A stretch of 64,000 nt of DNA from Acuticoccus sp965213555 (GTDB lineage: Bacteria > Pseudomonadota > Alphaproteobacteria > Rhizobiales > Amorphaceae): assembly GCF_965213555.1 (NCBI RefSeq), contig NZ_OZ243890.1, positions 62,001 through 126,000 on the forward strand, in the 5' to 3' direction. Both the position numbers and the translations under genes were made by a program. Positions 1-8,377 of the stretch are shown here, piece after piece. How positions within the stretch are numbered: position 1 is the first letter of the stretch; each line of letters begins with the position of its first letter. Under the pieces are notes generated by a model. It worked only from the letters and a program-made list of their open reading frames with translations, ran no database searches and was not told the origin of the DNA.

Positions 1-512
1 AGCCGCTTGGCGCCGAGCACCTCGACCGTGTCGACGCCCGACTCGCGCCCCTGCACGTCCGAGCCAGGGTAGGGGCGGAAGAACCAGGGATCGCCCGGCT
101 CGTTCAGGTCGGTCACGCTCACCGCCGTCGAGCCGCCGGCGACCATCGGCACCTCCGCCTCGCGGGCGACCTTCAACGCTGCCTCCGCGACGGCGGAGTT
201 GTAGGTTCCAAGGATCGCGGCGACGTCGTCCTGCTCGATCAGCTTGCGCGCCGCCGTCGTGCCCTTCGTCGGCGAGGACTCGTCGTCCTCCACGATGAGC
301 TCGATGGGGCGGCCGTCGAGTACGCCGCCCTCCGCGTTGGCCTCCTCGACGGCGAGGCGCACGCCCTGGATGACCTCGGACGCGGCGAGCGAGGACGGAC
401 CGGACATGGGCAGGATGACGCCCACCTCGACCGGCGCGCCGTCCTGCGCCGCCGCGGGTGTGAGGAGGCCGAGCGCGAGCGCTGCGGCGCCGAGACGTGT
501 CAGGAGTTTCAT
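1..512 (-). CDS. Liv-type ABC transporter substrate-binding protein, C-terminus off the left edge
   Basis: The reading frame begins with ATG at 512 and stays open to base 1, giving about 170 N-terminal residues. A typical Sec signal peptide occupies residues 1-22 (hydrophobic leucine/alanine core, cleavage after AAA before QD). The mature part reads as a periplasmic amidated-compound or branched-chain amino-acid binding protein of the LivJ type: a GVILPMSGP start, then the RLAVEEANAEGGV segment and a glycine-rich hinge. It lies 46 bases downstream of hyuB on the same strand, so it is probably the last visible gene of a hyuA-hyuB-SBP operon and would deliver the hydantoinase substrate or a related compound. 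Substrate cannot be read from the sequence; the matching permeases are not in the window at this end. Confidence 0.85.
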   Translation of the reverse strand, partial: MKLLTRLGAAALALGLLTPAAAQDGAPVEVGVILPMSGPSSLAASEVIQGVRLAVEEANAEGGVLDGRPIELIVEDDESSPTKGTTAARKLIEQDDVAAILGTYNSAVAEAALKVAREAEVPMVAGGSTAVSVTDLNEPGDPWFFRPYPGSDVQGRESGVDTVEVLGAKR

Positions 513-558
513 CGACTTCGTGTTCCTCTCTACTCGAGCGTTCGTGCCTTGGCGCCCG

Positions 559-2247
559 TCAGCCCGTGGCGGTGTAGCCATAGTGCGCACGCGCATGGTC
601 CACCGTGATGCGCCCGTCGGCAAGGTCGCGCTCCACGAGCTCGCGTGGGCGCTCGCGCGGATCGCCGTACCCGCCCCCGCCCCCCACGGACAGGACGACG
701 ACGTCGCCGACCTGGAGCTCCGCCGCCGCCATCGGGGGCAGCGAGATCGCCTCCCCGCCGCGCTCGATGACGAGGCTCCCGAGGCCTCCCGGACCGCCGC
801 CCTCGGCGCCGGACGGGGCCACGCGGTAGTGGTCGGAGTAGAGGTTGAGGAAGGTCCCTTCCTCGAGCACCGCGAAGCGGCGACGGAAGCCGAGGCCGCC
901 GCGCCAGCGCCCGGCGCCCCCGGAGTCGGGGATGAGCTCCGTCGCCTCCATGCGCAGGTGCGGGTTCGCCTGCTCGAACGCCTCGATGGGGGTGATGCGA
1001 CAGTTCGACAGGATGTTGTCGCATGCGTCCACGCCCTCGTAGGCATGGCCGGCGCCGAAGCCGCCGCCCAGTACGTCGACGAAGACGCGGTAACCGTCGG
1101 ATCGGCGCTGGCCGATGTAGAACCCTGTGGTCGAGTTGAAGCCCTGCGCCGGGACCTTCTCGCGCATGGCCCCGGCAAGCGCGCCCTGCACGCTGTCGAA
1201 GGCCCGGTAGGCGGCGGCCATGCGGGCGCGGACCGGCGCGGGCGGGTTCGGGTTGAGCAGCGAGCCCTTCGGCAGGTGGATGTCGAGCGGCCGGTTGCAG
1301 CCGTCGTTCGCCGGCATGTCCTTGTCGGCGATGACGGAGCGCACGGCGGCGAACACCGCCGCGTGCGCCGAGGCGACGGGGCAGTTGAACATCGAGCGCA
1401 CCTGGGCGTCGGTGCCCGTGAAGTCGACCCCCAGGTCCGACCCGGTGACTTGGAGCGTGACACGCACGGTCACGGGTTCGTCCACGAACACGTCGCGGTC
1501 GATGGAGGCCTCACCGCGGTAGGTGCCGTCGGGCAGCTCGGCGATGGCGGCGCGCATGCGGCGCTCGGCGTAGTCCATCACCGCGTCCATCGCCCGCCTG
1601 AGGCCAGCGACGCCGTAGCGCTCGGCGAGCTCCTTGAGGCGCACGCGCCCGGTGTGGTTGGCGGCGAACTGGGCGTTGACGTCGCCGAGGCCGATCTCTG
1701 CGGTGCGCACGTTCGCGAAGATCAGCCGCTCGATCATCCCGCCGTGCCAGTCCCGCTCCACGTCCATCAGGAGCGGTGGGATGACGATCCCCTCCATGAT
1801 GTGGTCGGTGGCGCTGGGGTTCACGCCGGCCGCTCCGCCGCCGATGTCGAGGTGGTGCGCCGTCGAGCCCGACCAGCCGATCAGCGCACCGTCCACCACG
1901 ATGGGCGAGAACAGGATGATGTCGTTGAGGTGCTGCCCGCCGGCGTACGGGTCGTTCATGATGATGGCGTGGCGCTCGGTGACGCCCGACAGGTCGAGCT
2001 GCGCCGCCGCGCCCTTGAACGACAGGGAGAGCGCTGCCGTCTGCATGGGGATCGTCTCGGCCTGGGCGACCACGTTGCCGTCGGCGTCCAGCAGGGCCGT
2101 CGAGCAGTCCTGCGCCTCGCGCACCACCGTGGAGAAGGCGGAGCGGATGAGGTTGAGGTTCATCTCGTCCGCGGCCGACTGCAAGGCCTTGGCGATGATG
2201 GCGATCTCCGTGGCGTCCACGGCGTGGGAGGTGGCGACGGCGTCCAT
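559..2247 (-). CDS. hyuB: Hydantoinase B / 5-oxoprolinase beta-type subunit
   Basis: This 562-residue protein belongs to the HyuB family, the partner of HyuA in ATP-dependent cyclic amide hydrolysis (N-methylhydantoinase, 5-oxoprolinase, also acetone/acetophenone carboxylase subunits). Seen directly: the N-terminal region with an early RSAFSTVVREAQDCS stretch, a central NDPYAGGQHLND motif and the conserved C-terminal glycine-rich GGGGGYGDP segment, all diagnostic for the family. Length is normal (about 510-580). Its ATG at 2247 immediately abuts the hyuA stop (2248-2250), so the two are co-translated. The exact cyclic substrate is unknown; pairing with a binding protein downstream suggests an imported compound. 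Confidence 0.9.
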   Translation of the reverse strand: MDAVATSHAVDATEIAIIAKALQSAADEMNLNLIRSAFSTVVREAQDCSTALLDADGNVVAQAETIPMQTAALSLSFKGAAAQLDLSGVTERHAIIMNDPYAGGQHLNDIILFSPIVVDGALIGWSGSTAHHLDIGGGAAGVNPSATDHIMEGIVIPPLLMDVERDWHGGMIERLIFANVRTAEIGLGDVNAQFAANHTGRVRLKELAERYGVAGLRRAMDAVMDYAERRMRAAIAELPDGTYRGEASIDRDVFVDEPVTVRVTLQVTGSDLGVDFTGTDAQVRSMFNCPVASAHAAVFAAVRSVIADKDMPANDGCNRPLDIHLPKGSLLNPNPPAPVRARMAAAYRAFDSVQGALAGAMREKVPAQGFNSTTGFYIGQRRSDGYRVFVDVLGGGFGAGHAYEGVDACDNILSNCRITPIEAFEQANPHLRMEATELIPDSGGAGRWRGGLGFRRRFAVLEEGTFLNLYSDHYRVAPSGAEGGGPGGLGSLVIERGGEAISLPPMAAAELQVGDVVVLSVGGGGGYGDPRERPRELVERDLADGRITVDHARAHYGYTATG

Positions 2248-4254
2248 CTATCGGCTCCGGGTCAGCATCAGGTCGCCGGTCGGCTCCATCCGCGCGGTCC
2301 ACCCGAGCGGGACGACCGTGGTGGCGGTCGCCTCCTCGATGACGGCGGGACCTGCGACGGTCTCGCCTGCACCCAGCGCGTCACGCGCGACGAACGTCGC
2401 GAGCCGAGCCGCACCCGCGATGAAGACCTCGCCGGTGTCGCGATCCGCAGCGGCGCCGTTGGGGCGCGGCGTGACCGGCGGCGGCCCCGCGCGTGCGGTG
2501 ACGCGCACCCGCGTGTTGACCGCTTCGACGGCGAGCGCGGCGCGGGCGTAGCCGTAGCGCTGCAGATGGGCGGCCTCGAACGCGGCGCGCAGCGCGTCGG
2601 CGCTGCGCGGCTCGGCTTCGGACCACACCGTCAGCTCGAACGCCTGGCCCCGGTAGCGCATGTCGAGGCCGACCTCGGTGGTGTACTCCCCGCCGGCCAG
2701 GCCGTGCGCCGCCGCGGCCTCGCCGGCCCAAGCGTTGAGCTCGGCAAGCCGCGCCGCGTCCAGCGTCGCGTCCGACAGAACCTGGAGGTCGGTGCGCACG
2801 AGGTCGATCGTCGTGTCGGCGACCAGCAGGCCGAACGCGGAGGCGAGCCCAGGCGCCCAGGGAACAAGGACGCGCCTGACGCCGATCTCCTCCGCCACGG
2901 TGGCAGCGTGGAGCGGTCCGCCGCCACCGTAAGCGACCAGCGTGTAGCCGGACGGGTCGATGCCACGGGCCGTCGACACGCGCCGCAGCGCCTGCGCCAT
3001 GTTGGTGTTGACGATCCGCAGAACCGCGTCCGCCACCTCCTGCGGGCTGCCCGGCATCCCCACGGCAGCGAGCGCGTCGGCCGCCTTCCGCGCATCGAGC
3101 GTCATGCGGCCGCCGAAGAAGCGGTCCGGTCGCAGGAGGCCCGCCACGAGCTGCGCGTCGGTGACGGTCGCCTTCGTCCCGCCACGGCCGTAGGCGGCCG
3201 GTCCCGGGTCGGCTCCGGCGCTCGCCGGGCCCACCGCGAGCAGACCGCCCGGATCGAGCGCCGCGATGGACCCGCCCCCCGCGCCGACGGTGACCATGTC
3301 CACCGCGGGCGTGCGGATCGGCAGCCCGTCCACCTTCAGCTCCGGAACCATCGTCGGCGTGCGGCCCGGCGCGATGACGACATCGGTAGAGGTGCCGCCC
3401 ATGTCGATGGTGAGGACGTCGTCGATGCCGTTGCGCTCGGCGAAGAACATCGCCGCGCGCACGCCCGCTGCGGGACCCGACAGCAGCATGCGCACCGCGT
3501 TGCGTGCCGCACTCGCCCCCGGCATGACGCCGCCGTTCGACTGCATGATCTGAAGGATGCCGCCGTAACCGCGCGCCCGGAGGTCCGCCTCGATCCGCTC
3601 CACGTAGCGCGACACGACGGGGCTGACGAAGGCGTTCACCACCGTCGTCATCGTCCGTTCGTACTCGCGGAACTCCGGCGAGATCTCATGGCTCGCGCTG
3701 ACCACCACCTCGGGCGCCCTGGCCCGCACGATGGCGGCGAGCTCCCGCTCATGCGCGGGGTTCGCGTAGGCATGGAGGAGCGCGATGGCGATGGAGCCGA
3801 CGCCCTCGGCGAGCGCTGCGTCCACCACAGCCTCGACCGCAGCGCGGTCCAGCGGACGCACGATCGTGCCTGTGGGGTCGATCCGCTCGTCCACCTCCAG
3901 GACGAGCCGGCGAGGCACCGGGGGTACCGGCTTGCGGTAGAACACCTCGTACACGCTGCCGGTGCGCTCGTGCGTGCCGATCTCGATGACGTCCCGGAAG
4001 CCCCGCGTCGTGATGAGCGCCGTGCGCGAGCCATCCCGGGTGAGGAGCGCGTTGGTCGCCACGGTGGAACCGTGGACGAGCTGGTCGATGGCGGACGGGT
4101 CGGCGCCCGCGCCGTCGATAGCGTTGGCCACCGCCTCGTGGATCGCCTTCGGTGTCGAGAGCACCTTGTGCGTGACGAGCGTGCCGTCCCCGCGCCGCCA
4201 CACGAGGTCGGTGAAGGTTCCCCCGATCTCAACGCCGACGCGGTCCGTGGTCAT
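2248..4254 (-). CDS. hyuA: Hydantoinase A / 5-oxoprolinase alpha-type subunit
   Basis: This 668-residue protein is the HyuA subunit, which carries the actin/hexokinase-like ATP site used to phosphorylate and open cyclic amides. Phosphate-binding motifs are visible: GGTFTDL at about residues 11-17 and DMGGTSTDV at about 284-292, plus HGSTVATNALL near 61-71. The ATG at 4254 was chosen because the family always starts a few residues before VGVEIGGTFTD; the frame is open for another 121 codons upstream, but that sequence has no family similarity. Downstream hyuB follows with no gap. A candidate promoter lies about 80 bases upstream. It could also be an acetophenone-carboxylase-type subunit; family confidence is high, substrate confidence low. 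Confidence 0.9.
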   Translation of the reverse strand: MTTDRVGVEIGGTFTDLVWRRGDGTLVTHKVLSTPKAIHEAVANAIDGAGADPSAIDQLVHGSTVATNALLTRDGSRTALITTRGFRDVIEIGTHERTGSVYEVFYRKPVPPVPRRLVLEVDERIDPTGTIVRPLDRAAVEAVVDAALAEGVGSIAIALLHAYANPAHERELAAIVRARAPEVVVSASHEISPEFREYERTMTTVVNAFVSPVVSRYVERIEADLRARGYGGILQIMQSNGGVMPGASAARNAVRMLLSGPAAGVRAAMFFAERNGIDDVLTIDMGGTSTDVVIAPGRTPTMVPELKVDGLPIRTPAVDMVTVGAGGGSIAALDPGGLLAVGPASAGADPGPAAYGRGGTKATVTDAQLVAGLLRPDRFFGGRMTLDARKAADALAAVGMPGSPQEVADAVLRIVNTNMAQALRRVSTARGIDPSGYTLVAYGGGGPLHAATVAEEIGVRRVLVPWAPGLASAFGLLVADTTIDLVRTDLQVLSDATLDAARLAELNAWAGEAAAAHGLAGGEYTTEVGLDMRYRGQAFELTVWSEAEPRSADALRAAFEAAHLQRYGYARAALAVEAVNTRVRVTARAGPPPVTPRPNGAAADRDTGEVFIAGAARLATFVARDALGAGETVAGPAVIEEATATTVVPLGWTARMEPTGDLMLTRSR

Positions 4255-4332
4255 CCCCCGCGCCGCTCCCCTCGCGTCGAACCTATGGTGGCCGGACGGA
4301 CCGTGCAGGGGTCCGGCGTCGCCGTTGAGGAA

Positions 4333-4361
4333 GCGTATTTCGTGGCGACGCGCCCTGTCAA
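4333..4361 (-). promoter_or_regulatory. Candidate sigma-70-type promoter for hyuAB
   Basis: On the minus strand TTGACA (4361-4356) is followed after 17 bases by ATACGC (4338-4333). It points at hyuA, whose ATG is at 4254. The -35 box is perfect; the -10 box is weak, as is common in GC-rich alphaproteobacteria. This is a sequence match only. Confidence 0.35.
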
Positions 4362-4477
4362 AGTCTGTGCTTGTGCAAAAACCGGGCGTTGGGCGCGAGT
4401 GGTGATAGCCTAGGGCTGGCCGCCGCATCGAAGGGCGGTTCGACCCCCTACCCGTCCCCTGGACGACGAGATGGCCC

Positions 4478-5317
4478 ATGCTGTTGCCGAGCGACGCCGA
4501 AATCCCCGAGCCGCGATGGCCGAACGGCGCGCGGTGCGCCGTCATGCTGACCTTCGACTTCGACGCCGAGACGCTGTGGCTGTCGCGCAACGAGGACAAC
4601 GCCAAGCGCCCCGGCATCTTATCCCAGGGCGTCTACGGCGCGCGCGTGGGGATCCCGAGCATCCTGAAGCTCCTCGCCGAGCACGAGGTGCCGGCGACCT
4701 TCTTCGTGCCCGGCTGGACGGCGGAGCGGCATCGTGGCCGCACCGAGGACATCCTCGCCGCCGGACACGAGATCGGCCACCACGGCTACCTGCACGAGTG
4801 GATCCACCCCGACTTCCCCGACAAGGAGGCCGAGGCGCTCGAGCGTGGCCTCGAGGCCTTGAGGACGACGCTCGGGATCAAGCCGGAGGGCTACAGGTCA
4901 CCGGCCGGCGAGACGAGCGGCAACATGATCCGCCTCCTCCACGAGCACGGCTTCCTCTACGACTCCTCGCTGATGGATGCGATCAACCCCTATCGTCACG
5001 TCCTCGCCGACGGCACGCCTGGCCCCATCGAGCTGCCCTGGCACTGGAGCATCGACGACGCGCCCTACTCGATGTTCTCGATTCAGACGCCGCGAACCAT
5101 CGTCGACAACGATGCCATCTTCTCCGTGTGGTCGACCGAGTTCGCCGAGATCCACGCTGCGGGCGGGCTGTTCGACCTCGTCATGCACCCGCAATTCATC
5201 GGCAGGCCGAACCGCCTGGCGCTGCTGCGGCGCATGATCGAGCACCTGCGCGGCTTCGATGGGGTCTGGTTCGCGCGCGGTCGAGAGGTCGCCGCCTGCG
5301 CGGCGGAGCAGATGTGA
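4478..5317 (+). CDS. Polysaccharide deacetylase-family (NodB-fold) hydrolase, possibly cyclic imidase/PuuE-like
   Basis: A 279-residue NodB-homology protein without a signal peptide, so probably cytoplasmic. Visible motifs are TFDFDAE (residues 25-31, metal-binding aspartates), HEIGHHGYLH (97-106, metal histidines) and YRSPAGE (139-145). The early ILSQGVYGARVGIPSILKLL stretch and soluble single-domain layout resemble the PuuE/HP0310 branch, which includes allantoinase-like and cyclic-imide-hydrolysing enzymes rather than wall-acting deacetylases. It is divergent from hyuAB and upstream of a TAXI TRAP transporter. The context with a hydantoinase makes a role in opening cyclic amides or imides attractive, but that is inference; deacetylation of a small amide is the alternative. 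Confidence 0.8.
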   Translation: MLLPSDAEIPEPRWPNGARCAVMLTFDFDAETLWLSRNEDNAKRPGILSQGVYGARVGIPSILKLLAEHEVPATFFVPGWTAERHRGRTEDILAAGHEIGHHGYLHEWIHPDFPDKEAEALERGLEALRTTLGIKPEGYRSPAGETSGNMIRLLHEHGFLYDSSLMDAINPYRHVLADGTPGPIELPWHWSIDDAPYSMFSIQTPRTIVDNDAIFSVWSTEFAEIHAAGGLFDLVMHPQFIGRPNRLALLRRMIEHLRGFDGVWFARGREVAACAAEQM

Positions 5318-5492
5318 TGACGCGGTCGGCAGTTTGCAGGTCGGAACGCTCCGTTCGTTCGGTCGTGTGCCCGCCATCGTTACGTGCGTGGCCGCACGCC
5401 GCGCGTGGGCCCCGGGTTGCCGCTCCCCTACCCATTTGGCACAATCTTGCAAAACATTGGGACCGACGGACCCAAAGGAGAGGAGCCACAAG

Positions 5493-6473
5493 ATGCGTGT
5501 CAGCACAGTCGCCGTTGTCTTCGCTGCAGCACTCGCCCCAGCGGCCCACGCTCAGGAGAACCTCGTGCTTGCCACCGCCTCGACCGGAGGCACGTACTAC
5601 CCCGTCGGCGTGGGCATCGCGCGCGTCGTGAGCGAGGCAGCGCCGGACCTGCGGGTCGATGCCGTGACGTCCGGCGGCTCGACCGAGAACGTGCGCCTCA
5701 TCGCCCGGGACGAGGTGGACATGGCGATCTCGAACGGCGTTGTGACCTCGCTCGCGCGCTCTGGAGAGGAGGGCTTCGACGCCTCAGAGCACGGCGACCT
5801 GCGCACCATGTTCGCGCTGTGGGGCAACGTCGAGCACCACCTTGCCCTCAAGGATGCGGTCCAAACTGGGACGGTGGACGATCTCAATTCCCTCGACGGC
5901 AAGTACAACATCGGCGGTCGGCAGTCCGGCGCACGCACCGCGGCGACGCTGATGCTGCGCGGCCTCGGCATCGACCCCGAGGGTCTCGACCTTGAGTACA
6001 TCGCGACCTACGGCGAGGCCGGCAGCGCGCTGCAGGACGGGCGCATCGCGGCCGCCAACCTCGGCGCCGGCGTCCCGGTCGCTGCGGTGACGGAGGCCTA
6101 CGCTACGCTGGGCGACGACGTGACCATCCTCTCCTTCACCGACGCGCAGCTCGCCCGCATCGAGGAGAACAGCCCGGGGCTGTGGTACCCCACCGAGATC
6201 CCGGCTGGATCCTACCCTGGCCAGGACGACCCGATCCCGACCGCAGCCTACGCCAACTTCATGATCGTCGACGCCGACGTCCCGGAGGAGACGGTCTACA
6301 AGTTCATGACGGCCGTCTTCGACAACATCGACCAGGTGCACGACATCCATCCTGCGGCGCAGGAGATCACCCTGGAGGCCGCGACGAGCGGCTTGTCGGC
6401 CCCGTTGCATCCCGGCGCCGTGCGCTTCTACGAGGAGCGCGGCATCGAGGTGCCGGACCGTCTTCGGCCCTGA
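5493..6473 (+). CDS. TAXI-family TRAP transporter solute-binding subunit
   Basis: This 326-residue protein is a periplasmic solute receptor of the TAXI class. A Sec signal peptide covers residues 1-20 (cleavage after AHA before QEN), followed at once by the family hallmark ATASTGGTYYPVG and a later TSGGSTENVRLI segment. The ATG at 5493 is preceded by a strong purine-rich Shine-Dalgarno (AAAGGAGAGGAG). The fused permease gene starts 27 bases downstream, completing the transporter. TAXI receptors generally bind small dicarboxylates or amino acids such as glutamate; the ligand here is unknown. Proximity to hyuAB and the NodB-fold enzyme suggests the substrate could be a ring-opened or cyclic amide product. 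Confidence 0.93.
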   Translation: MRVSTVAVVFAAALAPAAHAQENLVLATASTGGTYYPVGVGIARVVSEAAPDLRVDAVTSGGSTENVRLIARDEVDMAISNGVVTSLARSGEEGFDASEHGDLRTMFALWGNVEHHLALKDAVQTGTVDDLNSLDGKYNIGGRQSGARTAATLMLRGLGIDPEGLDLEYIATYGEAGSALQDGRIAAANLGAGVPVAAVTEAYATLGDDVTILSFTDAQLARIEENSPGLWYPTEIPAGSYPGQDDPIPTAAYANFMIVDADVPEETVYKFMTAVFDNIDQVHDIHPAAQEITLEAATSGLSAPLHPGAVRFYEERGIEVPDRLRP

Positions 6474-6500
6474 TCATGCCGTCCCGGCCGACATGAACTG

Positions 6501-8366
6501 ATGGGCTCGACCGAGCCCTCGCGCGCGTTGAACGCCGTCCTCCTCATGGGAGCGTCGGCGTACGGCGTGTTCCACCTATACTTTGCGACGATCGACACGA
6601 TTCAGGAGAGCTGGCGCAATGCCGTCCACGTCGGCGGCGCCCTTGCCTTCGCCTTCGTGTTCGCCTCGCTGAGGTTCCGCCCCGGCGTGCTTCGGCTCGC
6701 CTTCGTCCTGCTCGCGATCCTGTCGCTCGCACTGCCGGCCTACGTGATCGGCACGGAAGAGGCGTTGTTCGCACGAAACGAGCGGTTGTTGACCATCGAC
6801 CTCGTGATGGCGGGCGCCGTCATGGCTGTGGTCCTGTTCGGGGTCGGCGTCGCGGGCGGCTGGGTGCTGACGGTGCTCGGCGCGCTCTCGGTCGCCTACG
6901 CGCTGTGGCTCGGGGCGCTGCTGCCTGGCACGCTCGGCTTCCGCGGCATCTCGTACTACACCTTCTCGTACCGCATGCTGTGGGGCGGCGAAGGCTACCT
7001 CGGCTTCCTCACCTCGATCTCGGCGACCTACGTCTACCTCTTCATCTTGTTCGGAACGATGCTGCTCGCCGCGGGCAGCGGCCGCTTCCTGGTGCAGCTC
7101 AGCCTGCGCCTCGGCAACCGCGTCCCAGGGGGACCAGCACAGGCCGCCGTCATCGCGAGCGCGATGATGGGCTCGGTGACGGGCACGTCGATCGGCAACG
7201 TCATGGCGACGGGCTCGGTCACGATCCCCATGATGCTGCGCGCGGGCTACCGTCCGAGCTTCGCCGCCGGCGTCGAGGCGAGCGCCTCGAACATCGGACA
7301 GATCGCGCCACCGGTCATGGGAGCGGGTGCCTTCATCCTCGCGGCGTGGACCCAGACGCCCTACGGCACCGTCGTCCTGCTCGCGATCCTTCCAGCGGCG
7401 CTCTACTTCTACTCCGTGTTCCTCGGCGTCGTACTTTACGCGCGCAGGGAGAACTTCCGCGCGGAGGTCGAGACCGAGCCCGTCGTGTGGCGGGACGGCA
7501 TCCCATTCGCCCTCGGCATCGGAACCCTGATCGCAGCGCTCGTGGTCGGCTACACGCCGGTCTACGCATGCGTTCTGGGGATCGTTGGGACGCTCAGCGC
7601 GAGCTGGCTGACGAGGGACCATCGCATCGGCCCCATAGGGCTGGCCACCGTCTTCCTCGACACCGCGCGGACCGCTGCGATCACCGCGCTCATGCTCGCC
7701 GCAGCCAACGTCGTCGTGGGCATGCTGACGCTGACCGGCAAGGCCATCACCTTTTCCGCCGCTCTGGTCGATGCCGCCGGGGGCAACGTCTACCTCATGG
7801 TGGCTGCGGTCGCGCTCATCTCGTTGATCTTGGGCATGGGCCTCCCGATCACCGCGAGCTACGTCATCGTGGCGGCAGTCGTCGGTTCTGGGTTCGAGGA
7901 GTTCGGCTTCACGCTCCTCGCGGTCCACCTCATGATCTTCTGGTACAGTCAGGACTCGAACGTCACGCCGCCGATCGCGCTGTCGGCCTTCGCGGCGGCG
8001 GGGATCGCCAAGACGGCGCCGTTCCCAGCGGCCATCGAGGCGTGGCGCCTCTCCAAGGGACTGTACGCGATTCCGCTACTGTTCCTTTCGGGCGACCTCC
8101 TCTTCGAGAACGGGGCGTTGGCCGCGGCCACCGCCTTCGCAGCCGCGGTCGTCGGTCTCACGGGGCTCGCGATCGCGCTCGCCCGCCACGGCTACCGTGG
8201 GCCGATCCCGATGGTGCTCGGGCTGCCGCTGTTCGCGACCTCGGTCGGTTGCTTCCTGCTCGACCGCGACGTCGCGAACGGGTTCGCCCTCGCGACGCTG
8301 GCGCTGCTCGGCATCGGCGAGCTCGTCGGCCGGTCGCGAGCTGCGCCCGCAGCCAGTCCACCATGA
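6501..8366 (+). CDS. TRAP transporter fused small/large permease (4TM-12TM)
   Basis: A 621-residue polytopic inner-membrane protein of the fused DctQM type that accompanies TAXI receptors. The N-terminal about 170 residues contain several hydrophobic segments (small-subunit part); the rest is the DctM-like ion-transporter part with MGSVTGTSIGNVMATGSVTIPMM-like helices, an ASASNIGQIAPPVMGAGAF stretch around residues 255-275 and a second inverted-repeat glycine-rich motif LGMGLPITASYVI near 445. It couples solute uptake to a sodium or proton gradient. It follows the TAXI receptor by 27 bases in one operon. Its stop is convergent with the flavin reductase gene 11 bases away. Confidence 0.92.
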   Translation: MGSTEPSRALNAVLLMGASAYGVFHLYFATIDTIQESWRNAVHVGGALAFAFVFASLRFRPGVLRLAFVLLAILSLALPAYVIGTEEALFARNERLLTIDLVMAGAVMAVVLFGVGVAGGWVLTVLGALSVAYALWLGALLPGTLGFRGISYYTFSYRMLWGGEGYLGFLTSISATYVYLFILFGTMLLAAGSGRFLVQLSLRLGNRVPGGPAQAAVIASAMMGSVTGTSIGNVMATGSVTIPMMLRAGYRPSFAAGVEASASNIGQIAPPVMGAGAFILAAWTQTPYGTVVLLAILPAALYFYSVFLGVVLYARRENFRAEVETEPVVWRDGIPFALGIGTLIAALVVGYTPVYACVLGIVGTLSASWLTRDHRIGPIGLATVFLDTARTAAITALMLAAANVVVGMLTLTGKAITFSAALVDAAGGNVYLMVAAVALISLILGMGLPITASYVIVAAVVGSGFEEFGFTLLAVHLMIFWYSQDSNVTPPIALSAFAAAGIAKTAPFPAAIEAWRLSKGLYAIPLLFLSGDLLFENGALAAATAFAAAVVGLTGLAIALARHGYRGPIPMVLGLPLFATSVGCFLLDRDVANGFALATLALLGIGELVGRSRAAPAASPP

Positions 8367-8377
8367 CCTGTAGATCT

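Noticed and set aside
244..4413. A 1389-codon open frame on the plus strand opposite hyuAB
   Set aside because: It is an antisense shadow: arginine/histidine-rich composition with no domain, while the minus strand encodes two clearly recognisable hydantoinase subunits. Long antisense frames are expected at this GC content.
5437..5450. Sigma-54-like promoter TGGCAC...TTGC upstream of the TAXI receptor
   Set aside because: The GG-to-GC spacing is 9 bases instead of the strict 10, and no enhancer-binding activator is encoded nearby. Kept as a near miss only.
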